From Pseudomonas oryzihabitans (GTDB lineage: Bacteria > Pseudomonadota > Gammaproteobacteria > Pseudomonadales > Pseudomonadaceae): DNA of 64,000 nt. How positions within the stretch are numbered: the first letter of the stretch is position 1; the number at the start of each line of letters is the position of its first letter. This document shows, piece after piece, positions 42,762-54,649 of the stretch. The stretch lies in the NCBI RefSeq assembly GCF_024652905.1, contig NZ_CP102428.1, positions 4,634,001-4,698,000 of the forward strand, given 5' to 3'. The position numbers and the translations under genes are program-made. Below the pieces are notes generated by a model. The model had not been told where the DNA came from and did no database searches. It was given only the letters and a program-made list of their open reading frames with translations.

Positions 42762-44102
42762 TCAGTCGATGCCGAGCTTTTTCAGGCGGTAGCGCATCGA
42801 ACGGAAGGATAGACCCAGGCGTTCCGCGGCGGCGGTGCGGTTCCAGCGGGTCTCTTCGAGCGCCTGCATGATCAGCTGGCGCTCGATGGACTCCAGGTGG
42901 TCTTCGAGGTTGGCGATGTTGGCCAGGCTGGCTTCGCCGGTGGCGGTGGCCGCCGGGGTGTCGGCCAGGCGCAGGTCGGCCGGGCGGATGACATCGCCTT
43001 CGCAAAGGGTGTAGGCCCGCTCCAGCATGTTTTCCAGTTCGCGCACGTTGCCGGGAAAGCGGTAGCTCTTGAGCCTGGCCAGGGCATCTTCGCCCAGCGT
43101 GGCCGGGGCGAGGCCTGAGTCCCGCGCCAGGCGTTCGAGCATGTGATTGGCCAGGACGCCGATGTCTTCACGGCGCTCGCGCAGGGCCGGTACCTGCAAT
43201 TCGATGACGTTGAGGCGATAGTAGAGATCCTGGCGGAAGGTGCCGGCGGCGACCTCGGCGGCGAGATCCCGGTGGGTGGCGCTGAGGATGCGCACGTCCA
43301 GGCTGAGCTCCTGCTGGCTGCCTACCGGGCGCACGGCCTTTTCCTGGATGGCGCGCAAGAGCTTGACCTGCATCGGCAGCGGCAGGTCAGCCACCTCGTC
43401 GAGGAACAGGGTGCCGCCCTGGGCGGCCTGGAACAGGCCCTGCTTGTCTTCAATGGCGCCGGTGAAGCTGCCCTTGCGGTGGCCGAAGAATTCGCTCTCC
43501 ACCAGTTCCGAGGGAATGGCGCCACAGTTGACCGGGACGAAGGGCCGTCCGGCACGGGGGCCTTGCTCGTGAATCAGGCGCGCTACGCGCTCCTTGCCGC
43601 TGCCCGATTCGCCACTGATGTAGACCGGCGCCTGGCTGCGCGCCAGCTTGGCGATCTGGCCGCGCAGGGCGCGCATGGGGGGCGATTCGCCGAGCAGCTG
43701 GGTTTCACTGGCACCGGCTGTCGCCGGGGTGGACCCGGACAGGCGCAGGGCGGTGCCCACCAGCTCGCGCAGGCGCGGCAGATCCACCGGCTTGGTCAGG
43801 TAGTCGAAGGCGCCGGCCTTGAGTGCCTGGACCGCGGTTTCCAGGCTGCCGAAGGCGGTGATCATGGCCACCGGCAGTTGCGGGAGCCGCTGCTGGATGA
43901 ACTGGATGAGGTCGAGGCCCGAACCGTCGGGCAGGCGCATGTCGGTCAGGCAGAGGTCGAAGCTTTCCCGTTCGAGGATGGCCCGGGCGTCGGCGATGTT
44001 CTTGGCGCTGGCGGTGTCGAGTTTCATCCGCCCCAGGGTGATTTCCAGGAGTTCGCGGATATCGGGTTCATCGTCGACGATCAGGACTTTCTGTCGGGCC
44101 AT
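42762..44102 (-). CDS. pilR: Sigma-54 response regulator PilR
   Basis: This 446-residue NtrC-family regulator activates the major pilin gene pilA with sigma-54. The receiver domain has the phospho-Asp in [11 protein letters not shown]. The AAA+ domain has [24 protein letters not shown] (the sigma-54 contact loop, with GSFTGA in place of GAFTGA) and [12 protein letters not shown] Fis-type helix-turn-helix ends the protein ([19 protein letters not shown]). ATG 44102 follows the pilS stop by two bases, so they are coupled. Confidence 0.96.
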   Translation of the reverse strand: MARQKVLIVDDEPDIRELLEITLGRMKLDTASAKNIADARAILERESFDLCLTDMRLPDGSGLDLIQFIQQRLPQLPVAMITAFGSLETAVQALKAGAFDYLTKPVDLPRLRELVGTALRLSGSTPATAGASETQLLGESPPMRALRGQIAKLARSQAPVYISGESGSGKERVARLIHEQGPRAGRPFVPVNCGAIPSELVESEFFGHRKGSFTGAIEDKQGLFQAAQGGTLFLDEVADLPLPMQVKLLRAIQEKAVRPVGSQQELSLDVRILSATHRDLAAEVAAGTFRQDLYYRLNVIELQVPALRERREDIGVLANHMLERLARDSGLAPATLGEDALARLKSYRFPGNVRELENMLERAYTLCEGDVIRPADLRLADTPAATATGEASLANIANLEDHLESIERQLIMQALEETRWNRTAAAERLGLSFRSMRYRLKKLGID

Positions 44103-44104
44103 GC

Positions 44105-45679
44105 TCAGCTCATTGTGCGGGGATGGGCGAAGGTGATGCGAAAACAGCTGCCGTTCGCCAAAGGATGATAGCCAAGTCTGGCTTGGTTGCTCTCGCAAAG
44201 CTCACGGGAGATGTACAGGCCCAGCCCGGTCCCCTTGTTCTCGGTGGTGAAGAAGGGTTCGAACAGGTGGTCGAGTTGTTCGGCGGCGACGCCTGGGCCG
44301 TCATCGACCACCTCGAGGATGGGCAGATCGCTTTCCGGGTCGCGGTAGGTGCTGAGCCAGACCTGGCCGGTGCCGTGTTTCTGGCAGCTGTAGCGCAGGC
44401 CGTTCTGTACCAGGTTGGTCAGGATCTGGCCCAGCTGGTGGGGGTCCATGTGGGTCTGCAGGGTACCGGCTTCGGTCTTGACGTGCAGCGTCTGGCCGGC
44501 GGGCAGGGTAGGGCGCAACTCCCCGGCGAAGCGGTGCGCCCAATAGCGCAGATCGATCAGCTGCGGCGCGGCCTGGCGTCGGCGCGACAGCTGCAGAACG
44601 TTTTCCACCACCCGATTCATTCGTCGTGACTGGTCCTGGATGATCTGCGCCAGGCGCCGATCCGGTGTGGTCAGTTCTTCGGATTCCTGCAGCAGTTGCG
44701 CGGCGTGACTGATGGCCCCCAGCGGGTTGCGGATCTCGTGGGCGATGCCGGCGGTGAGACGACCAAGGGAGGCGAGCTTGAGTTGCTGGGCCTGCTGCGC
44801 GATGCGCGAGACGTCTTCGAGAAAGGTGAGTACCCGTTCGCCCTCGCCTTGCTGCAGCCGGGCGAAGCTGGGTTGCAGCAGCGGGCCGTTGGCATGGGCG
44901 CGCCAGGGCGTGGGACGGATGCTGGGATTGCGCTCCCATTCCTCCAGCCGCTGGGCGAGGCCCAGGGTCAGGGGCGTGATGGTGGCCTCGTCGTCCACCC
45001 CGAGCAGGCGCCGGGCTGCTGGATTGGCCAGCAGCACCTGGTACTCGGCATCGAACACCAGGATGCCGGTACGCATGCGTTCGAGGATCAGGGCATTGAG
45101 GGCTTCCAGTTCGGCCACTGCAGTGGCGCGGGTTTCGGCCAGGGCCTGGCTGTCCAGCAGCCGCCGGACCAGGCCCTGTACCAGCAGTGCCGTGGCGAAA
45201 CAAAGAGTGCCCAGACCTGCCGCCTGCACATAGCCGCTGCCGCTGTCGCCACGGCGTAGGTCCAGGTAGCCGGTCGCCAGCAGCAGGGCGATGGCGGCCA
45301 GGGCGGCGATCAGCAGGCCGCGGCGTCCGCGGATCAGGACGTTGGAGACCCCGACGGTCACCACCAGCAGACTGCCCATGCCGCTGGCGATGCCGCCGGC
45401 CAGGAAGAACAGGCCGCCTAGGGCGAGGATATCGATCAGTGCCAGGGCGAAGGCGCGACCGCGCAGCAGCCGATGGCCGACCGCGAGCACTACGTTGGTG
45501 GCCAGATAGGCCCAGCTGGCCTGACGGAACAGCAGGCCGTCGACGGTGCGCAGCCAGTGCTGATCCAGATCGCTGGAAATCAGCACCACCAGCGCCAGAC
45601 CGATGACGATGCGATAGAGATGATAGAGCCGCAGGACCGCGTCGGCTCTCAGGATGCCTGGATCAGTTGCGGTGCTCAT
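44105..45679 (-). CDS. pilS: Sensor histidine kinase PilS
   Basis: This 524-residue inner-membrane kinase has about six N-terminal hydrophobic segments (residues 20-190), a PAS-like linker (about 210-300), an H box AGIAHEIRNPLGAISHA and an ATP domain with NLVQNGLRYS and DDGPGVAAEQLDHLFEPF. In P. aeruginosa it senses PilA in the membrane and signals to PilR. ATG 45679 begins the conserved MSTATDPG. Its start lies inside the preceding small gene (17-base overlap). Confidence 0.95.
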   Translation of the reverse strand: MSTATDPGILRADAVLRLYHLYRIVIGLALVVLISSDLDQHWLRTVDGLLFRQASWAYLATNVVLAVGHRLLRGRAFALALIDILALGGLFFLAGGIASGMGSLLVVTVGVSNVLIRGRRGLLIAALAAIALLLATGYLDLRRGDSGSGYVQAAGLGTLCFATALLVQGLVRRLLDSQALAETRATAVAELEALNALILERMRTGILVFDAEYQVLLANPAARRLLGVDDEATITPLTLGLAQRLEEWERNPSIRPTPWRAHANGPLLQPSFARLQQGEGERVLTFLEDVSRIAQQAQQLKLASLGRLTAGIAHEIRNPLGAISHAAQLLQESEELTTPDRRLAQIIQDQSRRMNRVVENVLQLSRRRQAAPQLIDLRYWAHRFAGELRPTLPAGQTLHVKTEAGTLQTHMDPHQLGQILTNLVQNGLRYSCQKHGTGQVWLSTYRDPESDLPILEVVDDGPGVAAEQLDHLFEPFFTTENKGTGLGLYISRELCESNQARLGYHPLANGSCFRITFAHPRTMS

Positions 45680-45911
45680 GCTGCAACCGGCGATGTTCGG
45701 CGCTGCAATACCAGCGCTGGCCTTCGCCGTCGGCCAGGGCTCTTTCCTGGGGCACATGCACGCCGCAGTGGGCGCAGCGCACCATGGCATTGGGCGGCAG
45801 CGGAGGCGCCTTGGCAGCGGGCTTCTGCGTCTTGCCGCGCCACCAGCGTCTGATCATCCAGAACAGCGCGCCCAGGAGGACGAGCCACAACAGCAGGCGA
45901 AGCAGACCCAT
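45663..45911 (-). CDS. Small membrane-anchored zinc-ribbon protein (PP0621-like)
   Basis: This 82-residue protein has one N-terminal membrane helix (MGLLRLLLWLVLLGALFWMI), a short basic/proline linker and a C-terminal cysteine/histidine cluster (CAHCGVHVP, then WYCSAEH) that should hold zinc. It resembles PP0621-family proteins of Pseudomonas, function unknown. The stop lies 17 bases inside pilS, so the two are probably cotranslated. ATG 45911 is chosen because it starts the helix; a longer frame upstream lacks conservation. Confidence 0.82.
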   Translation of the reverse strand: MGLLRLLLWLVLLGALFWMIRRWWRGKTQKPAAKAPPLPPNAMVRCAHCGVHVPQERALADGEGQRWYCSAEHRRLQHEHRN

Positions 45912-46044
45912 GGCGATCTCGCAGCGTGAAGGAGGGTGGAGTTTAGCAGGGCCGCCGCAGTGGGTGAGCCCCCCGCAGGGCATCGATTGTCCCGCTTCGC
46001 TGCATGCAGGAAAATGCAGCGATGAATCGGGCAAGGAAGAGTGC

Positions 46045-47667
46045 ATGAGTCAGCTGCTGAAGGTCGTGATGGCGCAAGTGAACCTCAAGGTCGGCGACAT
46101 CCACGGCAATGTGGAACGGATCATCACCGCGGCCCATGAGGCCCGGGACCGGTTGCAGGGGGATCTCATCGTCTTCCCGGAGTTGTCGCTGTGCGGTTAT
46201 CCGCCGGAGGACCTGCTGCTGCGTTCGAGCATGCAGCGCCGCATCGAGCAGGGCTTGCAGCGGATCCGCCAGGAGATCGCCGGCATCCATGTGCTGGTGG
46301 GCTTTCCCTGGCTGGAAGAGGGGCGGCGTTACAACGCCTGTGCGGTCTATCGCGATGGCGCCGAGCTGGCCTGCTATCGCAAGCAGCAACTGCCCAACTA
46401 TCAGGTGTTCGACGAAAAACGCTACTTCGAGCCGGGCGACAGTGCCGCCGTGTTCGACTACCAGGGCGTGCCCATCGGCGTCACCATCTGCGAAGACATC
46501 TGGTTCGCCGAGCCCATGGCCAAGGCCCGTGCCGCCGGGGCGCGGCTGATGCTCAATCTGAACGCTTCCCCCTTCCATGGCGGCAAGCAGCTGGAACGTG
46601 AGGCCGTGGTAGGCGAACGTGCCCGGGAGGGCGGCATGCCGGTGGTCTACGTCAACCAGGTGGGTGGCCAGGACGAACTGGTGTTCGATGGCCACTCCTT
46701 CGTGGTGGATGCCCAGGGGCAGGTCAGCCAGCGCGCGCCGGCCTTCGTCGAAGGCCTCTATCCGGTCAGCTTCGACCAGGACCTGACCCCGCAGCCGGCC
46801 GAACTCACCCCCGTGGCTTCGTTGGAAGCCAGCGTCTATGACGCCCTGGTGCTGGGGGTACGCGACTACGTGCGCAAGAACGGCTTCAAGGGCGTGGTCC
46901 TGGGCCTGTCCGGTGGTATCGATTCGGCGCTGGTCCTGGCAGTCGCGGCGGATGCCCTGGGCGCGGAACAGGTGGAGGCGGTGATGATGCCCTACCACTA
47001 CACCGCGCAGATCAGCCTGGACGATGCCGAAGCCGAGGCGCGGAAGCTGGGGGTACGCTACAGCGTCTTGCCCATCGCGGCCATGGTCGAGGCCTTCCAG
47101 CAAACCCTGGCCGGCGAATTCGCCGGACTTGGGCGCGACACCACCGAGGAGAATCTACAGGCGCGCTGCCGTGGCACCCTGCTGATGGCCATTTCCAACA
47201 AGAAGGGCTATCTGGTGCTGACCACCGGCAACAAGAGCGAGATGGCGGTGGGTTACGCCACCCTCTATGGCGACATGGCCGGTGGCTTCGATGTACTCAA
47301 GGACGTGCCCAAGACCCTGGTGTTCCGCCTCTGCGCGTACCGCAATCGCCACGGTGAGGTGATTCCCCAGCGGGTGATCGACCGGCCGCCGTCGGCGGAG
47401 CTGTCGCCGGACCAGAAGGACGAGGACTCGCTGCCGCCCTATCCGGTGCTCGACGAGATCCTGCGCCTGTATGTCGAGCAGGATCTCTCGGCCGTGGACA
47501 TCGTCGCCGCTGGCTTCGACGAGGAAACGGTGCGCAGGGTGCTGCGCCTGGTGGATCTCAACGAATACAAGCGGCGCCAGGCGGCGGTGGGCGCCCGGGT
47601 CACCCAGCGCGGTTTCGGGCGTGACCGGCGCTATCCGATCACCTCGGGCTGGCGCATCGGCGACTAG
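46045..47667 (+). CDS. nadE: Glutamine-dependent NAD+ synthetase
   Basis: This 540-residue two-domain enzyme makes NAD from nicotinate adenine dinucleotide. The N-terminal nitrilase-like glutaminase has Glu in VFPELSLCGYP, Lys in RKQQLPNYQVFDEKRYF and Cys in TICEDIWF. The C-terminal synthetase has the SGGIDSAL P-loop and TTGNKSEMAVGYATLYGDMAGG in parts. ATG 46045 has AAGGAAG upstream. Longer in-frame starts overlap the pilS-side gene and are not conserved. Confidence 0.95.
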   Translation: MSQLLKVVMAQVNLKVGDIHGNVERIITAAHEARDRLQGDLIVFPELSLCGYPPEDLLLRSSMQRRIEQGLQRIRQEIAGIHVLVGFPWLEEGRRYNACAVYRDGAELACYRKQQLPNYQVFDEKRYFEPGDSAAVFDYQGVPIGVTICEDIWFAEPMAKARAAGARLMLNLNASPFHGGKQLEREAVVGERAREGGMPVVYVNQVGGQDELVFDGHSFVVDAQGQVSQRAPAFVEGLYPVSFDQDLTPQPAELTPVASLEASVYDALVLGVRDYVRKNGFKGVVLGLSGGIDSALVLAVAADALGAEQVEAVMMPYHYTAQISLDDAEAEARKLGVRYSVLPIAAMVEAFQQTLAGEFAGLGRDTTEENLQARCRGTLLMAISNKKGYLVLTTGNKSEMAVGYATLYGDMAGGFDVLKDVPKTLVFRLCAYRNRHGEVIPQRVIDRPPSAELSPDQKDEDSLPPYPVLDEILRLYVEQDLSAVDIVAAGFDEETVRRVLRLVDLNEYKRRQAAVGARVTQRGFGRDRRYPITSGWRIGD

Positions 47668-47732
47668 CTCCTCGGGCGCCGGACTCCCATGATCCGGCGC
47701 CAGAGAGATGCGCCAGCCATTGCGGGCAATAA

Positions 47733-47761
47733 AAAAGGGGAAGCCACTGGCTTCCCCTTTT
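47733..47761. terminator. Bidirectional terminator between nadE and bamD
   Basis: AAAAGGGGAAGCCA pairs with TGGCTTCCCCTTTT. Both strands end in T-runs, serving the convergent nadE and bamD genes. Confidence 0.93.
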
Positions 47762-47777
47762 CACGTCTGCTGTCGGA

Positions 47778-48803
47778 TCAGTCGAACAGACCAAAGGTCA
47801 GGCGGCTGAACCAGGAGCGCTTGGCCGGCGCCGGCGTCGCGCCGCCGGCCTTCTCGGCCTCGGCCGGGTCGACGATGCGCAGCTCGGGCGCCAGGTTGTC
47901 GCGCTCTTCCTGGTACTTGCGCTGGATGTCCTGGCTGGCACGGGTCTCGCCGGGCGGCAGCGGATCGCTCGGGCGATCGATCAGGCCCAGGGTCGCACGG
48001 GTCAGCCAGGAGCGCTGCTGATCCTTGTCGTCCGGCTCGCGCAGCTGGAATTCGCCATCCTTGAGGCTGACGTTGTCCGGGTAGTTGAGCTTGAGGGTTT
48101 CCAGGCTGGTGGCCGCCAGGTCGTTGAGACCCAGGTGCTTGTAGGCTTCGGTCATGATCGCCAGGCCATCGCCCACCGACGGGGTACCCTGGAAGTTCTC
48201 GACCACGTAGCGACCGCGGTTGGCGGCGGCCACATAGGCCTTGCGGGTCAGGTAGTAGTGGCCGACGTGGACGTCGTAGGCCGCCAGCAGGTTGCGCAGG
48301 TAGACCATGCGCGCCTTGGCGTCCGGGGCGTAGCGGCTGTTGGGGAAGCGGCTGGTGAACTGGGCGAAGTCGTTGAAGGAATCGCGCGCCGCGCCCGGGT
48401 CACGCTTGGTCATGTCCAGCGGCAGGAAGCGTGCCAGCAGGCCGCGGTCCTGTTCGAAGGAGGACACGCCCTTCATGTAGTAGGCGTAGTCGACATTGGG
48501 GTGCTGTGGATGCAGGCGGATGAAGCGATCCGCCGCCGTGCGCGCCGCCTCGGGCTCGCCATTCTTGTAGTTGGCGTAGATCAGCTCCAGCTGGGCCTGT
48601 TCGGCATAGCGGCCGAAAGGATACCGCGACTCCAGGGCCTTCAGCTTGCTGATAGCGTCCGTGTAGCTGCTGTTGGAGATATCGCGCTGAGCCTGGGTAT
48701 AGAGCTCGCCTTCCGGCAGATTTTCCGGAACCTCGGGCGCTTTCGAAGAGCAGGCGGCGGTGAGGACTAGGCTGGTGACCAGCAGCAGGTGCTTCAATTG
48801 CAT
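47778..48803 (-). CDS. bamD: Outer membrane assembly lipoprotein BamD
   Basis: This 341-residue lipoprotein belongs to the BAM complex that inserts beta-barrels in the outer membrane. The signal peptide ends in the lipobox LTAAC (Cys about residue 18). Tetratricopeptide repeats follow ([25 protein letters not shown]). The protein is longer at the C-terminus than E. coli BamD, with an extra tail ([21 protein letters not shown]) as in other Pseudomonas ComL. ATG 48803 starts the signal peptide. It is divergent from rluD. Confidence 0.95.
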   Translation of the reverse strand: MQLKHLLLVTSLVLTAACSSKAPEVPENLPEGELYTQAQRDISNSSYTDAISKLKALESRYPFGRYAEQAQLELIYANYKNGEPEAARTAADRFIRLHPQHPNVDYAYYMKGVSSFEQDRGLLARFLPLDMTKRDPGAARDSFNDFAQFTSRFPNSRYAPDAKARMVYLRNLLAAYDVHVGHYYLTRKAYVAAANRGRYVVENFQGTPSVGDGLAIMTEAYKHLGLNDLAATSLETLKLNYPDNVSLKDGEFQLREPDDKDQQRSWLTRATLGLIDRPSDPLPPGETRASQDIQRKYQEERDNLAPELRIVDPAEAEKAGGATPAPAKRSWFSRLTFGLFD

Positions 48804-48991
48804 GGCGGCTTGGATTCCCCGAAACGGTCGGCGGTGCAGGGATGAGCGCGGAGAGCGCTCACCTAGCCTGTGACGGGGCCGGAACCGTCCTGTTATGATG
48901 ATCGACCCGGAATGCCGGGGCAAAAAAGTCGCCGTATTTAACCACAGGGTCGGGCCGATTCCAAAAGCCCCGCCATTGCCCGCGCAGATCC

Positions 48992-49951
48992 ATGTCCGAA
49001 TCCATCGTTCTCAATGCCGAAGTCCCCTACGAACTCGGTGGCCAGCGCCTCGATCAGGTCGCTGCCCAGCTGTTCGCCGAACATTCCCGCTCGCGTCTCG
49101 CCGCCTGGATCAAGGACGGTAGCCTGACCGTCGACGGCGCCGTGCTGCGTCCGCGTGACTCCGTCCATGGCGGCGCCCAGCTGGCGCTGCGTGCCGAGCG
49201 CGAGGCCCAGGGCGAGTGGGTGGCCCAGGACATCGAGCTGGACATCGTCTACGAAGACGATCACCTGCTGGTGCTCGACAAGCCGGCCGGGCTGGTGGTG
49301 CATCCGGCCGCCGGCCATGCCGACGGCACCCTGCTCAATGCCTTGCTGCACCATGTACCGGGACTGGAAAGCGTGCCGCGCGCCGGCATCGTCCATCGCC
49401 TGGACAAGGACACCACCGGGCTCATGGTGGTGGCCAAGACGCTGGAGGCCCATACCCATCTGGTCGCCCAGTTGCAGGCACGCTCGGTGAGCCGCATCTA
49501 CGAAGCCGTCGTTGCCGGGGTGATCGTTGCCGGCGGCACCGTTAATGCGCCCATCGGGCGTCATTCCCAGCGTCGTCAGCAGATGGCTGTGATCGCCGGG
49601 GGCAAGCCAGCCGTCAGTCACTATCGGGTACTGGAGCGCTTCCGCGCCTATACCCATACCCGGGTCAAGCTGGAGACCGGCCGTACCCACCAGATCCGCG
49701 TGCACATGACCCACGTCGGTTTCCCACTGGTCGGCGATCCGGTCTATGGCGGTCGCTTCAAGATTCCGCCAGCGACCAACCCGACCCTGATCAAGACCCT
49801 GCGCGAATTTCCGCGCCAGGCGCTGCACGCGCGCTTCCTCGAACTGGATCATCCGGTGACCGGCGAGCGCCTGCGCTGGGAGTCGCCGCTGCCGGAAGAC
49901 CTGGTCTGGCTGCTGGATCTGTTGCGCCAGGACCGGGAATCCTTCGAGTGA
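48992..49951 (+). CDS. rluD: 23S rRNA pseudouridine synthase RluD
   Basis: This 319-residue enzyme makes pseudouridines in helix 69 of 23S rRNA. An S4 RNA-binding domain (residues 15-75) comes first, then the catalytic [17 protein letters not shown] with the active Asp, and [12 protein letters not shown]. It ends in a GTGA overlap with pgeF. The bamD-rluD divergent arrangement is conserved in gammaproteobacteria. Confidence 0.96.
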   Translation: MSESIVLNAEVPYELGGQRLDQVAAQLFAEHSRSRLAAWIKDGSLTVDGAVLRPRDSVHGGAQLALRAEREAQGEWVAQDIELDIVYEDDHLLVLDKPAGLVVHPAAGHADGTLLNALLHHVPGLESVPRAGIVHRLDKDTTGLMVVAKTLEAHTHLVAQLQARSVSRIYEAVVAGVIVAGGTVNAPIGRHSQRRQQMAVIAGGKPAVSHYRVLERFRAYTHTRVKLETGRTHQIRVHMTHVGFPLVGDPVYGGRFKIPPATNPTLIKTLREFPRQALHARFLELDHPVTGERLRWESPLPEDLVWLLDLLRQDRESFE

Positions 49952-50679
49952 CAGGCGCCGACTGGCTGCGGCCGGACTGGCCGGCGCCGGTCGGCGTCCA
50001 GGCCTGCGTCACCACCCGCATGGGCGGTGTCAGCCAGGCGCCCTTTGACAGCTTCAATCTGGGCACCCATGTCGGGGATGACCCGGCGGCGGTCGCCGAG
50101 AATCGTCGACGGCTGGGCGAGGCCCTGGGGTGCCAGCCGGCCTGGCTCGAACAGGTTCATGGCACCGCGGTGGTCGAAGCCGACCCGACCCAGGTGCTGC
50201 GTGCCGATGCGGCTTGGAGTGCTACGCCTGGTATCGCCGTGACCATGATGACCGCCGACTGCCTTCCGGCGCTGTTCTGCCGGCGGGACGGTTCCCGCGT
50301 CGCGGCAGCCCACGCCGGCTGGCGCGGTCTGGCCGGTGGGGTGCTGGAAGCGGCTGCCGCCAGTCTGGCCGTGCCGCCCGCCGAGGTGCTGGTCTGGCTG
50401 GGGCCGGCCATTGGCCCAGCCAGCTTCGAGGTGGGTGTCGAGGTGCGTGAGGCTTTCCTCGCCCAGCACGGTGACGCCGGGCAGTGCTTCGTGGCCAAGG
50501 GCGGGGACAAGTACCTGGGCGATCTCTATGCTCTGGCCCGTCTGCGTCTCGCCGCCCAGGGCATCACGGCGGTCTATGGGGGTGGCTTCGATACCTTTGT
50601 CGATCACCAGCGCTTTTTCTCCTACCGGCGCGCCTCTCGCACCGGTCGCTTTGCCAGCCTGATCTGGATCAAGCCCTAG
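49948..50679 (+). CDS. pgeF: Laccase-domain protein PgeF/YfiH
   Basis: This 243-residue protein belongs to the YfiH/PgeF multicopper-oxidase-like fold. Such enzymes clear faulty peptidoglycan precursors and have purine nucleoside activity in some species. Metal-site and fold motifs are seen in TTRMGGVS, EQVHGTAVV, TADCLPALF, AAHAGWRGLAGGVL and GPAIGPASFEVG. The start is GTG at 49948, overlapping the rluD stop, so translation is coupled. clpB follows after 131 bases with its own promoter. Confidence 0.92.
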   Translation: MTGADWLRPDWPAPVGVQACVTTRMGGVSQAPFDSFNLGTHVGDDPAAVAENRRRLGEALGCQPAWLEQVHGTAVVEADPTQVLRADAAWSATPGIAVTMMTADCLPALFCRRDGSRVAAAHAGWRGLAGGVLEAAAASLAVPPAEVLVWLGPAIGPASFEVGVEVREAFLAQHGDAGQCFVAKGGDKYLGDLYALARLRLAAQGITAVYGGGFDTFVDHQRFFSYRRASRTGRFASLIWIKP

Positions 50680-50696
50680 GCATTTTTTTGGGATGT

Positions 50697-50715
50697 CAAG
50701 CCTTCCTGGCTTGAA
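50697..50715. repeat. Inverted repeat overlapping the clpB -35 element
   Basis: TCAAGCC (50697-50703) pairs with GGCTTGA (50708-50714/5 region) around TTCC. The right arm includes CTTGAA of the sigma-32 promoter. A T-run precedes it, so it may also end minus-strand RNAs. Confidence 0.4.
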
Positions 50716-50737
50716 TCGTTACGCATCGCCCCTATCT
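50710..50737 (+). promoter_or_regulatory. Sigma-32 heat-shock promoter of clpB
   Basis: CTTGAA (50710-50715), 13-base spacer, CCCCTATCT (50729-50737), a close match to the CTTGAA/CCCCATNT consensus. It lies about 75 bases before the clpB ATG. Confidence 0.88.
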
Positions 50738-50810
50738 AAAGGTCATTCCCGCGGGTAATCGAAAGCGCCTTCTGTTGCGCCATCCCGCGTTTCAGATAAG
50801 GACCTTGCCC

Positions 50811-53375
<2,565 letters not shown>

Positions 53376-53382
53376 GAAAAGA

Positions 53383-53406
53383 CCGGGTGACCTCAGGGTT
53401 GCCCGG
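53383..53406 (+). terminator. Weak hairpin after clpB
   Basis: CCGGG (53383-53387) pairs with CCCGG (53402-53406), with inner ACC/GGT, followed by CTTTCC. It is a plausible but weak terminator. Confidence 0.4.
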
Positions 53407-53445
53407 CTTTCCGCATAAATTTGTGAAAAAACAGCAGGCTAGGTG

Positions 53446-53473
53446 TTGACGTCTGTTTCTACTTCCGTAAAAT
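53446..53473 (+). promoter_or_regulatory. Sigma-70 promoter of the tRNA cluster
   Basis: TTGACG (-35), 16-base spacer, TAAAAT (-10), about 65 bases before the first tRNA. Confidence 0.75.
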
Positions 53474-53537
53474 GGCGCACCTCACTTACGGCAAAGCTCG
53501 AAAGGCACTGACGTAAGAGGGGTTGGAAGATCGAAAT

Positions 53538-53613
53538 TCCGCGATAGCTCAGTCGGTAGAGCAAATGACTGTTAATCATTGGGTCCCTGGTTCGAGTCCA
53601 GGTCGCGGAGCCA
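53538..53613 (+). tRNA. tRNA-Asn (GUU)
   Basis: A 76-nt tRNA with acceptor stem TCCGCGA/TCGCGGA, anticodon GTT at 53571-53573, a T-loop TTCGAGT and encoded CCA. It is the first of three tRNAs on one likely transcript. Confidence 0.97.
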
Positions 53614-53623
53614 CTTCCATTCT

Positions 53624-53700
53624 CGGGGTATAGCGCAGCCCGGTAGCGCGCCTGCTTTGGGAGCAGGATGTCGGGAGTTCGAATCCCCCTACCCCGACCA
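53624..53700 (+). tRNA. tRNA-Pro (UGG)
   Basis: A 77-nt tRNA with acceptor CGGGGTA/TACCCCG, anticodon TGG at 53658-53660 in CTTTGGG, and encoded CCA. It follows tRNA-Asn by ten bases. Confidence 0.97.
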
Positions 53701-53705
53701 TATTT

Positions 53706-53781
53706 GGGTCGTTAGCTCAGTTGGTAGAGCAGTTGGCTTTTAACCAATTGGTCGCAGGTTCGAATCCTGCACGACCCACCA
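53706..53781 (+). tRNA. tRNA-Lys (UUU)
   Basis: A 76-nt tRNA with acceptor GGGTCGT/ACGACCC, anticodon TTT at 53739-53741 and encoded CCA. It follows tRNA-Pro by five bases and a terminator comes next. Confidence 0.97.
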
Positions 53782-53792
53782 TTTTTACCAGG

Positions 53793-53815
53793 AACCCTCC
53801 GCAAGGAGGGTTTTT
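53793..53815 (+). terminator. Terminator of the tRNA cluster
   Basis: AACCCTCC, loop GCAA, GGAGGGTT, then T-run. It lies 12 bases after tRNA-Lys. Confidence 0.93.
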
Positions 53816-54115
53816 GCGTTTTGGCGCATTACTTTTTTCCTTCGAGATCCAATTTGTGCTGGAAAGGGGCTGATCCCGCCAGTACGCCAGACAAGGCGCG
53901 CGTTCGACGTCCTTCTGCTTCACAGGGAGGCCGTGAAAAAGTCGCGCCTAGGTTGGCCTGCCTCGCTTCCATCACGTCGCGCTCTATTCCGCTCATCTCC
54001 GGCAAACGCCGTCATCCAGGCTGCGTCCCGCGCCTATCAAGGCGATAGCCGGTCATAGCGACCGTCTGAGGCCTTACTACTATCAGGTGAAGTAACGGGT
54101 TTTCAGGCGGCGGGA
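53816..54115. other. Gap between tRNA-Lys terminator and second pilin operon
   Basis: These 300 bases show no convincing gene, no copy of the tRNA 3' end and no integrase remnant. The promoter of the following pilin operon should be here, but no clear -10/-35 pair is seen. Confidence 0.5.
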
Positions 54116-54649
54116 ATGCAGTCGAAACGCCTCTCGGGCTTCACGCTTATCGAGGTCTTGATCGTCGTGGCGCTGCTGGGCATCGTCACGGCACTGGCGG
54201 CGCCGGGCTTCGCCGGTCTGGTTCAGAGCAACCGCGTCCAGGCGGCAGCGGGAGAATTACAGCGCGCGCTCTATTACGCGCGCAGTGAAGCCATGAGTCG
54301 CGGCGTGAATGTCGTCGTCACGACCGATCCTGTGGACGCCAACGGCTGGATGGGCGCGCTGAGGATCAGTACCGTCAGTACGGTGGTACTGCCGACAGCC
54401 GAGGTACTGCGGCAATACAGTGGTGGGCTGGGCAATGGCGTCAATGGGACCGGAGCCGTGGGCGGCACTCCGCTCGCCAGTCTGACGTTCCAGCCCAACG
54501 GCAGTTTGAAATTGACTGGCGAGGCCACCATTCGCGTCTGCGCCACCAATGCCCTTGCCCAGGGTAAGCAATTCACGCTCAGCCAGGGGGGCGTGCTGAG
54601 CGTGGCCGACTACGTGCCTACCCGCCCAAGCGCTGTGGGGTGCAGCTAA
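54116..54649 (+). CDS. FimT/FimU-type minor pilin (second operon)
   Basis: This 177-residue GspH-domain prepilin has leader MQSKRLSG, then FTLIEVLIVVALLGIVTALA (Glu5 present) and the ELQRALYYARSEAMSRGVNV helix. Cysteines in IRVCATN and the C-terminal VGCS likely pair. It opens a five-gene operon separate from the fimT/fimU operon at 34-41 kb. Whether it is a FimU or FimT equivalent cannot be told by motif; as the only GspH pilin of this set, a FimU role is likely. pilV follows with no gap (TAAATG). Confidence 0.88.
   Translation: MQSKRLSGFTLIEVLIVVALLGIVTALAAPGFAGLVQSNRVQAAAGELQRALYYARSEAMSRGVNVVVTTDPVDANGWMGALRISTVSTVVLPTAEVLRQYSGGLGNGVNGTGAVGGTPLASLTFQPNGSLKLTGEATIRVCATNALAQGKQFTLSQGGVLSVADYVPTRPSAVGCS

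Noticed and set aside
53717-53923. Minus-strand open frame containing GRAGFEPATNWLKANCSTN
   Set aside because: This is the well-known false translation of a tRNA-Lys gene read on the opposite strand.
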